Source: an uncultured Gammaproteobacteria bacterium (GTDB lineage: Bacteria; Pseudomonadota; Gammaproteobacteria; PS1; Pseudothioglobaceae). From it: a stretch of DNA of 13,323 bases. Below, piece after piece: positions 7,693 through 13,323 of this stretch (the first letter of the stretch is position 1; every line of letters begins with the position of its first letter). The translations under genes and the position numbers were made by a program. Below the pieces are notes generated by a model. It made no database searches. It saw nothing but the letters and a program-made list of their open reading frames with translations, and had not been told where the DNA came from. The stretch spans positions 1 to 13,323 of the forward strand of contig CAKMYR010000023.1 of the NCBI GenBank assembly GCA_929200175.1. The letters run 5' to 3'.

Positions 7693-8418
7693 ATGAGAAC
7701 ATTATTTATCATAATACCATTATATTTTCTTTATAGTTGTTCCACGCTAGATTTACCAATAATTTACAAATCAGATGTTAATCAAGGATATGTATTAGAT
7801 GAGGATAAAATTGAAAAATTAGAAATAGGCATGTCAAAAAACCAGACTAGAAGAATTATAGGACATCCGACTATTATAGATCCTTTTCATAAAGATAAAT
7901 GGTATTACATAAATTATTCTACATTGTACAATAAAGATGATATTAGATACAGATTAGTATTAGAATTTAAAGAAGATGCTTTATCTAATTTTTACACAGA
8001 TAATGACTTATCACTAACAAATGATAAAGAATTAGTAGTAGAAAATTCAATAACACCTAAAGAGCAGCAACAAGAATTAGTAAAAGAAGAATCAATAATA
8101 GCAAAAGAAAACCAAGAAGAACTAGTAATAGAAAATTCAATAATACCTAAAGAGCAAAAACAAAAAGAGCTAGTAAAAGAGGAATTAATAATAACAAACG
8201 AAGAGCAAAACAAAGATGAAATAACAAATAATAAGGAAAAATCAACAGCAGCAATTTACAAAGAAATACAAAATACAGCCGCTACGAAAGAATTAATAAA
8301 AGCTGCTAAGCAAAAAGCAATCGATAGAGAAAAAGAAATAACAAAAATAACTAAAGAAGAAAAAGGACAAATAACTAGAGAAGAGGCAGTGGAAATAATT
8401 AAAAAAGAAAAAAAATAA
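7693..8418 (+). CDS. bamE: BamE/SmpA/OmlA-like outer-membrane lipoprotein with long repetitive tail
   Basis: The first 100 or so residues resemble BamE, a small lipoprotein of the Bam complex that assembles outer-membrane beta-barrels. A lipoprotein signal peptide ends at C16 (LYSC; the tyrosine at -2 is unusual). The motif KIEKLEIGMSKNQTRRIIGHPTI follows in pieces between residues 39 and 61, then DKWYYINY (68-75) and RLVLEFKEDAL (87-97). BamE is normally about 113 residues; here a Lys/Glu/Gln-rich tail of roughly 130 residues is added, including four repeats of about 15 residues (113-173). The frame ends at TAA 8416-8418 right after an A8 tract. A -1 shift there would continue for 23 codons to 8486 (264 residues in all). 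The gene diverges from fur with 41 bp between, as omlA does in other gammaproteobacteria. The BamE core is likely; the tail's role is unknown. Confidence 0.78.
   Translation: MRTLFIIIPLYFLYSCSTLDLPIIYKSDVNQGYVLDEDKIEKLEIGMSKNQTRRIIGHPTIIDPFHKDKWYYINYSTLYNKDDIRYRLVLEFKEDALSNFYTDNDLSLTNDKELVVENSITPKEQQQELVKEESIIAKENQEELVIENSIIPKEQKQKELVKEELIITNEEQNKDEITNNKEKSTAAIYKEIQNTAATKELIKAAKQKAIDREKEITKITKEEKGQITREEAVEIIKKEKK
8029..8211 (+). repeat. Four tandem ~45-nt repeats coding a Lys/Glu-rich tail
   Basis: Residues 113-173 of the BamE-like protein split into four units of 15, 15, 16 and 15 residues: ELVVENSITPKEQQQ, ELVKEESIIAKENQE, ELVIENSIIPKEQKQK and ELVKEELIITNEEQN. Units 1 and 3, and 2 and 4, resemble each other most, so a roughly 30-residue unit probably duplicated after an earlier 15-residue duplication. 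The units are charged and probably helical or extended. Confidence 0.75.
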
Positions 8419-8486
8419 CTGTTAAAGAAGTACAAAAAACAACTATAAGCTTAGTTGAAAAAATAGAATATGAAGTTCTTAATTAA
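8408..8486 (+). other. A8 frameshift site and out-of-frame continuation of the BamE-like tail
   Basis: Eight adenines (8408-8415) stand immediately before the TAA stop at 8416. Reading one base back at the end of the tract gives ATA at 8415-8417 and then 22 more sense codons, ending at TAA 8484-8486. The 23 added residues (starting ITVKEVQKTTISLVEKI) have the same Lys/Glu-rich character as the tail. The shifted stop leaves 13 bp before the convergent sppA stop. Sequencing error, a true mutation, or slippage by RNA polymerase or the ribosome could explain it. Confidence 0.6.
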
Positions 8487-8499
8487 GTTTTAAGATTTA

Positions 8500-9432
8500 T
8501 TAAATCAAAGTAGTTTGTAATTTTTCTTGAATAAAAAGATAAATTTTACCAACGCTTGTATCAATTATTTTTTCTAACAAGGTTTTATCTTTTTCAAACC
8601 TAACTATATTTTCAATACCAATAATATCTTTGGCAACAGATGAGGAGTCTTTAATGCCATCTATTAGTCCTAGAGATTTTGCATCCTCTCCTAGCCAGAC
8701 TAATCCACTAAATAAATTTGGATCTTTTGATAATTTATCACCTCTGCCAGATTTAACAGAGTCTATAAAGTTTTTATGTGCTTTTTCTAGAATATGTTTA
8801 TTAAAATGTTTAACAACTGAACCATCTTCTTTAGAAAATGGATCAAGTAATCCTTTATATTTTCCTGCAGTATATAGTCTTCTTTCTAAACCTATTTTTT
8901 TCATTAATTCTGTTAGTCCAAAACTTGATATGATTACCCCAATACTGCCTATGATTGAATTTTCATTTGCATAAATCCCATCACCACTACTAGCTATATA
9001 ATAACAACCAGATGCACATACATCTTCAATTACTACATATAGTTTTTTGTTATATTTTTCCTTAAATTCATTAATAGCTTTAAATATTCTGCTAGATTGG
9101 ACAGGAGATCCTCCTGGTGAGTTCATTTTTAAAATAATTGCTTTTGATTTTTCTGCTTTAAAAGCAGATTGTATTAAATCAATTGATTCTTCTGCATTAA
9201 TTGTGCCATTGCTAGCTATATCGCCACTTAAAGAAATCTCTGCTACAAAATCAGATTCTTTTAAAAAAGAGTCTTTTAAAGAGCTATTGTCTCTTATTAA
9301 AAAATTTACATTAATAGCAAAATAAACGAAAATTATGATAAAGAATGCTATTCTCCAGCGCCTTTTAGATTTTCCTTGACGTACAAACTCTTTGGCTATC
9401 TCGGTTAATTGCTCATAAATTTCTGGTTTCAT
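8500..9432 (-). CDS. sppA: Signal peptide peptidase SppA, short form (S49 family)
   Basis: A membrane-anchored serine protease that degrades cleaved signal peptides. The 310-residue length is that of the single-domain form, as in Bacillus SppA, not the double-length E. coli enzyme. A basic cytoplasmic stretch (KSKRRWR) precedes one membrane helix at about residues 28-46. The protease domain has MNSPGGSP (103-110), the nucleophile S141 in CASGCYYIASS, GSIGVI (162-167) and the general base K193 in AGKYKGLLDPFS. The 52-residue spacing between the Ser and the Lys equals that in B. subtilis SppA (S147, K199). It is divergent from ccmA with only 14 bp between start codons and convergent with the bamE-like gene, so it is probably transcribed alone, from a promoter inside ccmA. 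Confidence 0.92.
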   Translation of the reverse strand: MKPEIYEQLTEIAKEFVRQGKSKRRWRIAFFIIIFVYFAINVNFLIRDNSSLKDSFLKESDFVAEISLSGDIASNGTINAEESIDLIQSAFKAEKSKAIILKMNSPGGSPVQSSRIFKAINEFKEKYNKKLYVVIEDVCASGCYYIASSGDGIYANENSIIGSIGVIISSFGLTELMKKIGLERRLYTAGKYKGLLDPFSKEDGSVVKHFNKHILEKAHKNFIDSVKSGRGDKLSKDPNLFSGLVWLGEDAKSLGLIDGIKDSSSVAKDIIGIENIVRFEKDKTLLEKIIDTSVGKIYLFIQEKLQTTLI

Positions 9433-9434
9433 AT

Positions 9435-9440
9435 TATAAT
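9435..9440 (+). promoter_or_regulatory. TATAAT -10 immediately upstream of ccmA (possible leaderless start)
   Basis: A perfect TATAAT ends seven bases before the ccmA ATG at 9447, so transcription would begin at or very near the start codon. The -35 position (9412-9417, CTCATA) is poor, so the site may be weak or fortuitous. Confidence 0.3.
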
Positions 9441-9446
9441 GTTTTT

Positions 9447-10043
9447 ATGCTCAAAGTTAAAAATATCAGTTACCAAAAAGATTACAACATTTTGTTTAAA
9501 AATTTAACTTTTCAAGCAAAAGATGGCGTGATTTTACACGTTTTTGGTATTAATGGAAGTGGCAAAACTTCTTTATTAAAAATCTTAGCAGGCATTAGTA
9601 CTGCAGAAAAAGGAAGTGTTTCTTTAGATGAGCATGATGTTAAATCATTTGAATATAAAAAACAAATTTTCTATTTTGGACATTTACCGTCGCTTAATCT
9701 TACCCTTAGTAGTATTGATAATTTAAATTTTTTAACCAATCTTAAACAATCAACTAATAAAACTTTATTAAATGATGCTCTTAATAAAATTGGACTAAAA
9801 GGTTATGAAAATGAATATTGTTATAGACTGTCAGCTGGACAAAGGCGTCGTGTTGTTTTAGCTGGATTATTTTTATCTAAAGCTAAGCTTTGGTTATTAG
9901 ATGAGCCTTTTACTGCATTAGACAAAGACGGGATTGAAATTGTTAAACAATGTATTAATAATCATTGTAAAAATAATGGTATTTGCATAATTGTTAGTCA
10001 TCAAGATAATATTTTTGCTAATCAAGAAGTATTAGAATTATGA
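9447..10043 (+). CDS. ccmA: Heme exporter ATP-binding protein CcmA
   Basis: The ATPase of the CcmABCD system, which releases heme-loaded CcmE for cytochrome c maturation in the periplasm. All ABC motifs are visible: Walker A GINGSGKTS (34-42), signature LSAGQRRR (128-135), Walker B LWLLDEP (148-154) and the switch histidine H185. The short length (198 residues) and the segment YFGHLPSLNLTLSSIDNLNF (76-95) are typical of CcmA. The start codon is 14 bp from that of sppA on the other strand, leaving no room for a normal leader and ribosome-binding site. It overlaps ccmB by four bases (ATGA), so they are translationally coupled. The usual ccmC-H genes do not follow. Confidence 0.94.
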   Translation: MLKVKNISYQKDYNILFKNLTFQAKDGVILHVFGINGSGKTSLLKILAGISTAEKGSVSLDEHDVKSFEYKKQIFYFGHLPSLNLTLSSIDNLNFLTNLKQSTNKTLLNDALNKIGLKGYENEYCYRLSAGQRRRVVLAGLFLSKAKLWLLDEPFTALDKDGIEIVKQCINNHCKNNGICIIVSHQDNIFANQEVLEL

Positions 10044-10705
10044 ATATTTATTTTCAAACTATTTGGCGAGATTTAAATATTGCAGTACGCAATTCTTCAA
10101 TGATGTTAAATCCATTATTATTTTTTATAATGTCGGTTTCATTATTTCCGTTAGCTGTTAGTCCAGAATCAGAGTTATTAGCGAAAATTGCAACAGGAGT
10201 AATTTGTGTTTCTTCTATGTTGTCAATTTTGCTGTCTATTAATATTTTGTTCCATAATGATTTTGAAAATGGCTTATTAGAGCAAATGTTAATCTCTAAA
10301 CATTCTTTGCCATTTTTAATGCTTAGCAAAATAATCGCACATTGGATGTTGACAGGAGTGCCAATTATTTTATTATCACCATTACTAGGATTATTTTTAT
10401 TTTTGGATATACAATCTATAAAAATTTTAATGATAGTTTTGTTATTAGCTACTCCAAGTTTAAGTTTTATAGGGGCTATTGGTGCATCTTTAGTGGTTGG
10501 AGTTAAAAATTCTGGAATATTACTATCTTTAATGATTTTGCCACTTTATGTGCCTATTTTAATTTTTGCAAGCACTGCTGTTAATAATTTTATTGAAGGT
10601 GTAGATATTAGCGGAAATTTATATTTTTTAGCAACAATTCAATTAGTTTGTTTAATGTTAGCACCTTTTATTAGTAGTGTTGCCATTAGAATTTCTTTAG
10701 AATAA
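10040..10705 (+). CDS. ccmB: Heme exporter membrane protein CcmB
   Basis: The membrane partner of CcmA. The 221-residue length is normal for CcmB. Six hydrophobic segments can be seen, and the family pattern includes NPLLFFIMSVSLFPLAV (24-40), HNDFENGLLEQML (67-79), KIIAHWMLTGVPI (92-104) and GILLSLMILPLYVPILIFA (158-176). The start overlaps the ccmA stop (ATGA), so the two are made together. In many gammaproteobacteria ccmC follows directly; here the next gene is metK after 152 bp, so the ccm operon is split in this genome. No terminator hairpin is obvious after the stop. Confidence 0.94.
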   Translation: MNIYFQTIWRDLNIAVRNSSMMLNPLLFFIMSVSLFPLAVSPESELLAKIATGVICVSSMLSILLSINILFHNDFENGLLEQMLISKHSLPFLMLSKIIAHWMLTGVPIILLSPLLGLFLFLDIQSIKILMIVLLLATPSLSFIGAIGASLVVGVKNSGILLSLMILPLYVPILIFASTAVNNFIEGVDISGNLYFLATIQLVCLMLAPFISSVAIRISLE

Positions 10706-10741
10706 TAGCTAAATATTTCTTTAAATTTAATATTTTATTGT

Positions 10742-10747
10742 TATAAT
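10742..10747 (+). promoter_or_regulatory. Putative -10 element of the metK promoter
   Basis: A perfect TATAAT whose expected start site is about 10754. The -35 region (10719-10724, CTTTAA) is poor. The resulting leader would be about 104 nt and would begin at the 5' strand of the pseudoknot described separately. Confidence 0.45.
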
Positions 10748-10753
10748 ATTCGA

Positions 10754-10857
10754 GGCTTTAGATACCTTAATTGCTTATTTTATTTTTTGATACTAAGATA
10801 AAGCTAAAATAGGGATTATTTTTTAAATGCCGGTCTTTTAATACTTTAAGGAAAATT
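10754..10857 (+). promoter_or_regulatory. Structured metK leader, candidate SAM-II/SAM-V-like pseudoknot riboswitch
   Basis: GCTTTA (10755-10760) pairs perfectly with TAAAGC (10799-10804), with a further G-U pair outside. Inside its loop, CCTTA (10765-10769) can pair with TAGGG (10810-10814), forming an H-type pseudoknot. The same strand, CCTTAA (10765-10770), is perfectly complementary to TTAAGG (10846-10851), which contains the metK Shine-Dalgarno AAGG. The run GCTAAAAtAGGG (10803-10814) resembles the 3' end of SAM-II riboswitches as I remember it. The location in front of metK, the SAM synthase gene, fits feedback by SAM. Pairings are seen; ligand and class are inferred. Confidence 0.4.
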
Positions 10858-11973
10858 ATGATATTTACTTCTGAATCTGTTTCTGCTGGTCATCCTGATA
10901 AGGTTTGTGATCAAATTTCTGACGCTATATTAGATGCGGCATTAAAAGAAGATAAAAATTCACGAGTTGCAGTTGAGGCTTTAGTAAAAGATAATAATGT
11001 TGTTTTAGCTGGTGAAATTACTACTAAAGCTAATATTGATTATGAAAAAATTATTCGCACCACTATCAATAATATTGGTTACGATAAACAAGAATATGGC
11101 TTTAATGGCAATACCTGCAAGATAATCAATTTACTAGGAGAGCAATCACAAGATATAGCTATCGGAGTTGATGAATTTGATGATCATAAGCAAGGTGCTG
11201 GCGATCAAGGACTTATGTTTGGCTTTGCTTGTAATGAAACAGATGTTTTAATGCCTTTTCCTATCGTTTATGCTCATAGATTAGTAAAACAACAAGCTGA
11301 TTTAATGCTAAGCAATAAATTAAACTGGTTACGCCCAGATGCTAAATCACAAGTTTCTGTTGTCTATGAAGATAAAAAAGTAATAGGAGTTGATGCTATA
11401 GTTTTCTCCACTCAACATGATGAAGATATTAGTCAAAAGGATTTAATTGAAGCAGTTATAGAAGAAATAATTAAACCAATAATACCTAGTAATTTGATAA
11501 ATTCTAATACCAAATATCACATAAACCCTACTGGCAAATTTGTAATAGGCGGCCCTGTAGGCGATGCTGGATTAACAGGTAGAAAAATTATTGTAGATAC
11601 TTATGGCGGTATGGCAAGACATGGCGGCGGCGCATTTTCCGGCAAAGATCCATCAAAAGTAGATAGAAGTGCAGCTTATGCTGGGCGTTTTGTCGCTAAA
11701 AATATTATTGCAAAAAACTTTGCTAATAAATGCGAAATTCAAATCTCCTACGCTATTGGAGTTGCAGAGCCTATAAGTATTAATATTGAAACTTTTGGTA
11801 CCGAAAAAGTAGAGTTAGCAAAAATTGAAAAATTCGTTAATGACAATTTTGATTTATCCCCTAAAGGCATAATTCAAATGTTAAATCTAAAACACCCAAT
11901 TTATCAACAAACAGCCAGCTACGGACATTTTGGCCGAACAGAAAGTAATATAACTTGGGAAAATTTGATTTAG
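10858..11973 (+). CDS. metK: S-adenosylmethionine synthase
   Basis: MetK makes S-adenosylmethionine from methionine and ATP in the cytoplasm, supplying methyl groups. The 371-residue protein is slightly shorter than E. coli MetK (384). The family signatures are intact: SESVSAGHPDKVCDQISD near the start (ATP and metal binding), the adenine-binding GAGDQGLMFG (113-122), TGKFVIGGPVGDAGLTGRK in pieces at 225-243, and the phosphate-binding GGGAFSGKD (256-264) followed by DRSAAY (269-274). A good Shine-Dalgarno AAGGA (10848-10852) stands five bases before the ATG, the best in the window, and may be masked by the leader. The stop codon TAG lies in the loop of a 10-bp inverted repeat. The gene is probably transcribed alone. 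Confidence 0.97.
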   Translation: MIFTSESVSAGHPDKVCDQISDAILDAALKEDKNSRVAVEALVKDNNVVLAGEITTKANIDYEKIIRTTINNIGYDKQEYGFNGNTCKIINLLGEQSQDIAIGVDEFDDHKQGAGDQGLMFGFACNETDVLMPFPIVYAHRLVKQQADLMLSNKLNWLRPDAKSQVSVVYEDKKVIGVDAIVFSTQHDEDISQKDLIEAVIEEIIKPIIPSNLINSNTKYHINPTGKFVIGGPVGDAGLTGRKIIVDTYGGMARHGGGAFSGKDPSKVDRSAAYAGRFVAKNIIAKNFANKCEIQISYAIGVAEPISINIETFGTEKVELAKIEKFVNDNFDLSPKGIIQMLNLKHPIYQQTASYGHFGRTESNITWENLI

Positions 11974-11985
11974 CCAATCAAATTT
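11961..11985 (+). repeat. Perfect 10-bp inverted repeat around the metK stop codon
   Basis: AAATTTGATT (11961-11970) and AATCAAATTT (11976-11985) are exact reverse complements separated by TAGCC, which contains the metK TAG stop. It could form a hairpin at the mRNA 3' end, but it is AT-rich and no T tract follows, so it is not a standard intrinsic terminator. It may protect the transcript end instead. The sequence from 11986 to 12148 shows no gene; a TATAAT at 12112-12117 could serve the next gene. Confidence 0.5.
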
Positions 11986-12148
11986 AAAATAAAAGCAAAA
12001 GACTAAGCCTATTTAATACTATATAATTGTATCCAACAAAGGAAAGTGATATAAATACTTGGTAATATAAAAATTATGTAGTAGATAAAAAAAGGTAATC
12101 CAGTCAATAAGTATAATCTACTTTATCAAGATAACTCCAGATTTATAT

Positions 12149-13323
12149 ATGAAAGCGTCAGCTAAAAATCTATTATCAATTATAAAAGGACCTAAACAGT
12201 TCATCGTTCCTATTTACCAACGCACTTACAGTTGGCAATTCAAACAATGCGACTTATTACTCAAAGACATTCAAGAAGCATCTAAGTCTGAACAAGGTCA
12301 TTTTATTGGTTCAATCGTTTATTTTCAACCAGACATTAATACCATTGCAGAAGATAAGTATTTGGTAATTGATGGGCAACAGCGATTAACAACCATTACA
12401 TTATTGATTGCAGCTATTGTAAAGTTCATAGATAAAAATCCAGATTGCGCAGTAGTAGATATAAAAGCTAAAAAGCTAGAAAACTATTATCTATTTAATA
12501 TAGAAGAAGATGATGATTTATACTACAAATTATTATTGACAAGAAAAGATAAGGAAACATTAACAAACTTGTTAACTAAAAAACCTTTACCAACAGAGTA
12601 CTCAAATAGAATTTTAGAAAATCACAAATACTTTTATAATAAAATAAATAATGATAACATCAATAAAATATACGAAGGGCTTCAAAAATTAATAGTAGTT
12701 GATGTAGCATTAGAAAAAGGAACAGACAATCCACAATTAATATTTGAGAGTCTAAACTCAACAGGATTAAACCTATCGCAAGCAGACCTTATTAGAAACT
12801 ATATTTTAATGGGACAAGAGCCTAAATTACAAGAATATCTATACGAAACCTATTGGTATCCTATGGAACAAAGTTTTGGAGAAAACATAAGTGATTTACC
12901 TAATTTTATGAGGTATTACTTGACAATGAAGCTGAATAGTATTTCTAAAATTGGAGAAGTTTACGATAAATTTAAACAGTATTTTAATAAACATAAAGAT
13001 AAATTAGGAACAGAAAATATTGTAAAAAGCCTTTATGAATATTCTAAATACTATGTTGCTATTGCTTTACAGAAAGAAGAAGATGAAACTTTAAAGTCTG
13101 TATTTAAAGAAATTACCAAATTACGTATGGATACTTCGTACCCATTTTTATTGGCAGTCTATGGAGATTATAAAAATAAACGAATCATACTTGATGAATT
13201 TGTAGAGATATTAAATCTTACTAAAGACTATGTTTTTAGACGTGCTATTTGTGGTATTCCTACCAACAGTTTAAACAAAATATTTGCAACACTGTATAAG
13301 AATGTTAAAATTGAAACCTATAC
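12149..13323 (+). CDS. DUF262 (GmrS/BrxU-type) protein, probable defence nuclease, partial at right edge
   Basis: An open frame of 391 codons from ATG 12149 to the window end, without a stop. The first 30 residues are typical of DUF262 proteins: KNLLSIIKGPKQF then VPIYQRTYSW (20-29). The ParB/Srx-like nucleotide-binding motif IDGQQRLTT is at 74-82. FESLNSTGLNLSQADLIRNY (199-218) is the second family landmark. In GmrSD-type enzymes a DUF1524 HNH nuclease domain follows in the same protein; if present it lies beyond the edge. Such proteins restrict phage DNA carrying modified bases, but DUF262 is also found in other systems, so the exact role is open. I see no clear Shine-Dalgarno. An early line counted is 37% G+C, higher than the core genes, which would fit acquisition. 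Confidence 0.85.
   Translation, partial: MKASAKNLLSIIKGPKQFIVPIYQRTYSWQFKQCDLLLKDIQEASKSEQGHFIGSIVYFQPDINTIAEDKYLVIDGQQRLTTITLLIAAIVKFIDKNPDCAVVDIKAKKLENYYLFNIEEDDDLYYKLLLTRKDKETLTNLLTKKPLPTEYSNRILENHKYFYNKINNDNINKIYEGLQKLIVVDVALEKGTDNPQLIFESLNSTGLNLSQADLIRNYILMGQEPKLQEYLYETYWYPMEQSFGENISDLPNFMRYYLTMKLNSISKIGEVYDKFKQYFNKHKDKLGTENIVKSLYEYSKYYVAIALQKEEDETLKSVFKEITKLRMDTSYPFLLAVYGDYKNKRIILDEFVEILNLTKDYVFRRAICGIPTNSLNKIFATLYKNVKIETY

Noticed and set aside
7992..8213. A Ser/Phe-rich open frame on the minus strand opposite the bamE-like repeats
   Set aside because: The apparent repeats merely mirror the Lys/Glu-rich repeats of the sense strand; there is no start signal or independent evidence.
8478..8487. 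Palindrome CTTAATTAAG at the convergent bamE-like/sppA junction as a terminator
   Set aside because: It has no loop, is short and AT-rich, and is not followed by a clear T tract.
8630..8974. A 114-codon open frame on the plus strand opposite sppA
   Set aside because: It is antisense to a protein with intact catalytic motifs, its translation shows no family features, and it is a by-product of low-G+C codon use.
1..13323. tRNA genes, rRNA, CRISPR arrays, insertion sequences
   Set aside because: I saw no TpsiC-arm-like motifs, regularly spaced direct repeats, transposase reading frames or terminal inverted repeats on either strand.

Overview
The window looks like a stretch of an AT-rich gammaproteobacterial chromosome (lines I counted by hand in the core genes are about 28-30% G+C). 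Three neighbourhoods support this: lolB divergent from hemA-prfA, fur divergent from a bamE/omlA-type lipoprotein gene, and a ccmAB pair. LolB is a beta/gammaproteobacterial protein, and the Fur protein matches E. coli Fur at every metal-binding position I could align. The low G+C and the missing usual neighbours (ispE and prs beside lolB, prmC beside prfA) would fit a small or rearranged genome such as a symbiont lineage, but the species cannot be named from this window.

Layout. Positions 1-2186 (minus) hold a YnjB-like periplasmic binding protein and a YnjC-like permease that runs off the left edge; sampled lines here are near 40% G+C, unlike the rest. Positions 2444-3217 (minus) encode a prepilin peptidase (GTG start), followed by a gene-poor 317-bp gap. 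At 3535-6447 lolB (minus) diverges from the overlapping hemA-prfA pair, with a near-consensus Fur box between them. At 6461-7651 fur and znuB lie back to back on the minus strand. At 7693-8486 a BamE-like lipoprotein carries a long repetitive Lys/Glu-rich tail that appears to continue past its stop codon through a frameshift at an A8 tract. At 8500-10705 sppA (minus) is separated by only 14 bp from ccmA-ccmB. metK (10858-11973) has a structured leader, and a DUF262/GmrS-type gene starts at 12149 and runs off the right edge.

How the genes may work together. Several concern iron, heme and the envelope: HemA commits glutamate to tetrapyrrole synthesis, CcmAB serves cytochrome c maturation, Fur senses iron, and the Fur box sits where Fur could control hemA and lolB. 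LolB, the BamE-like protein and SppA act in envelope assembly and turnover. The most interesting signals are the Fur box, the frameshifted and repeat-expanded BamE-like tail, and a possible SAM-responsive pseudoknot in front of metK. The DUF262 gene is the only candidate defence gene, and it is incomplete.
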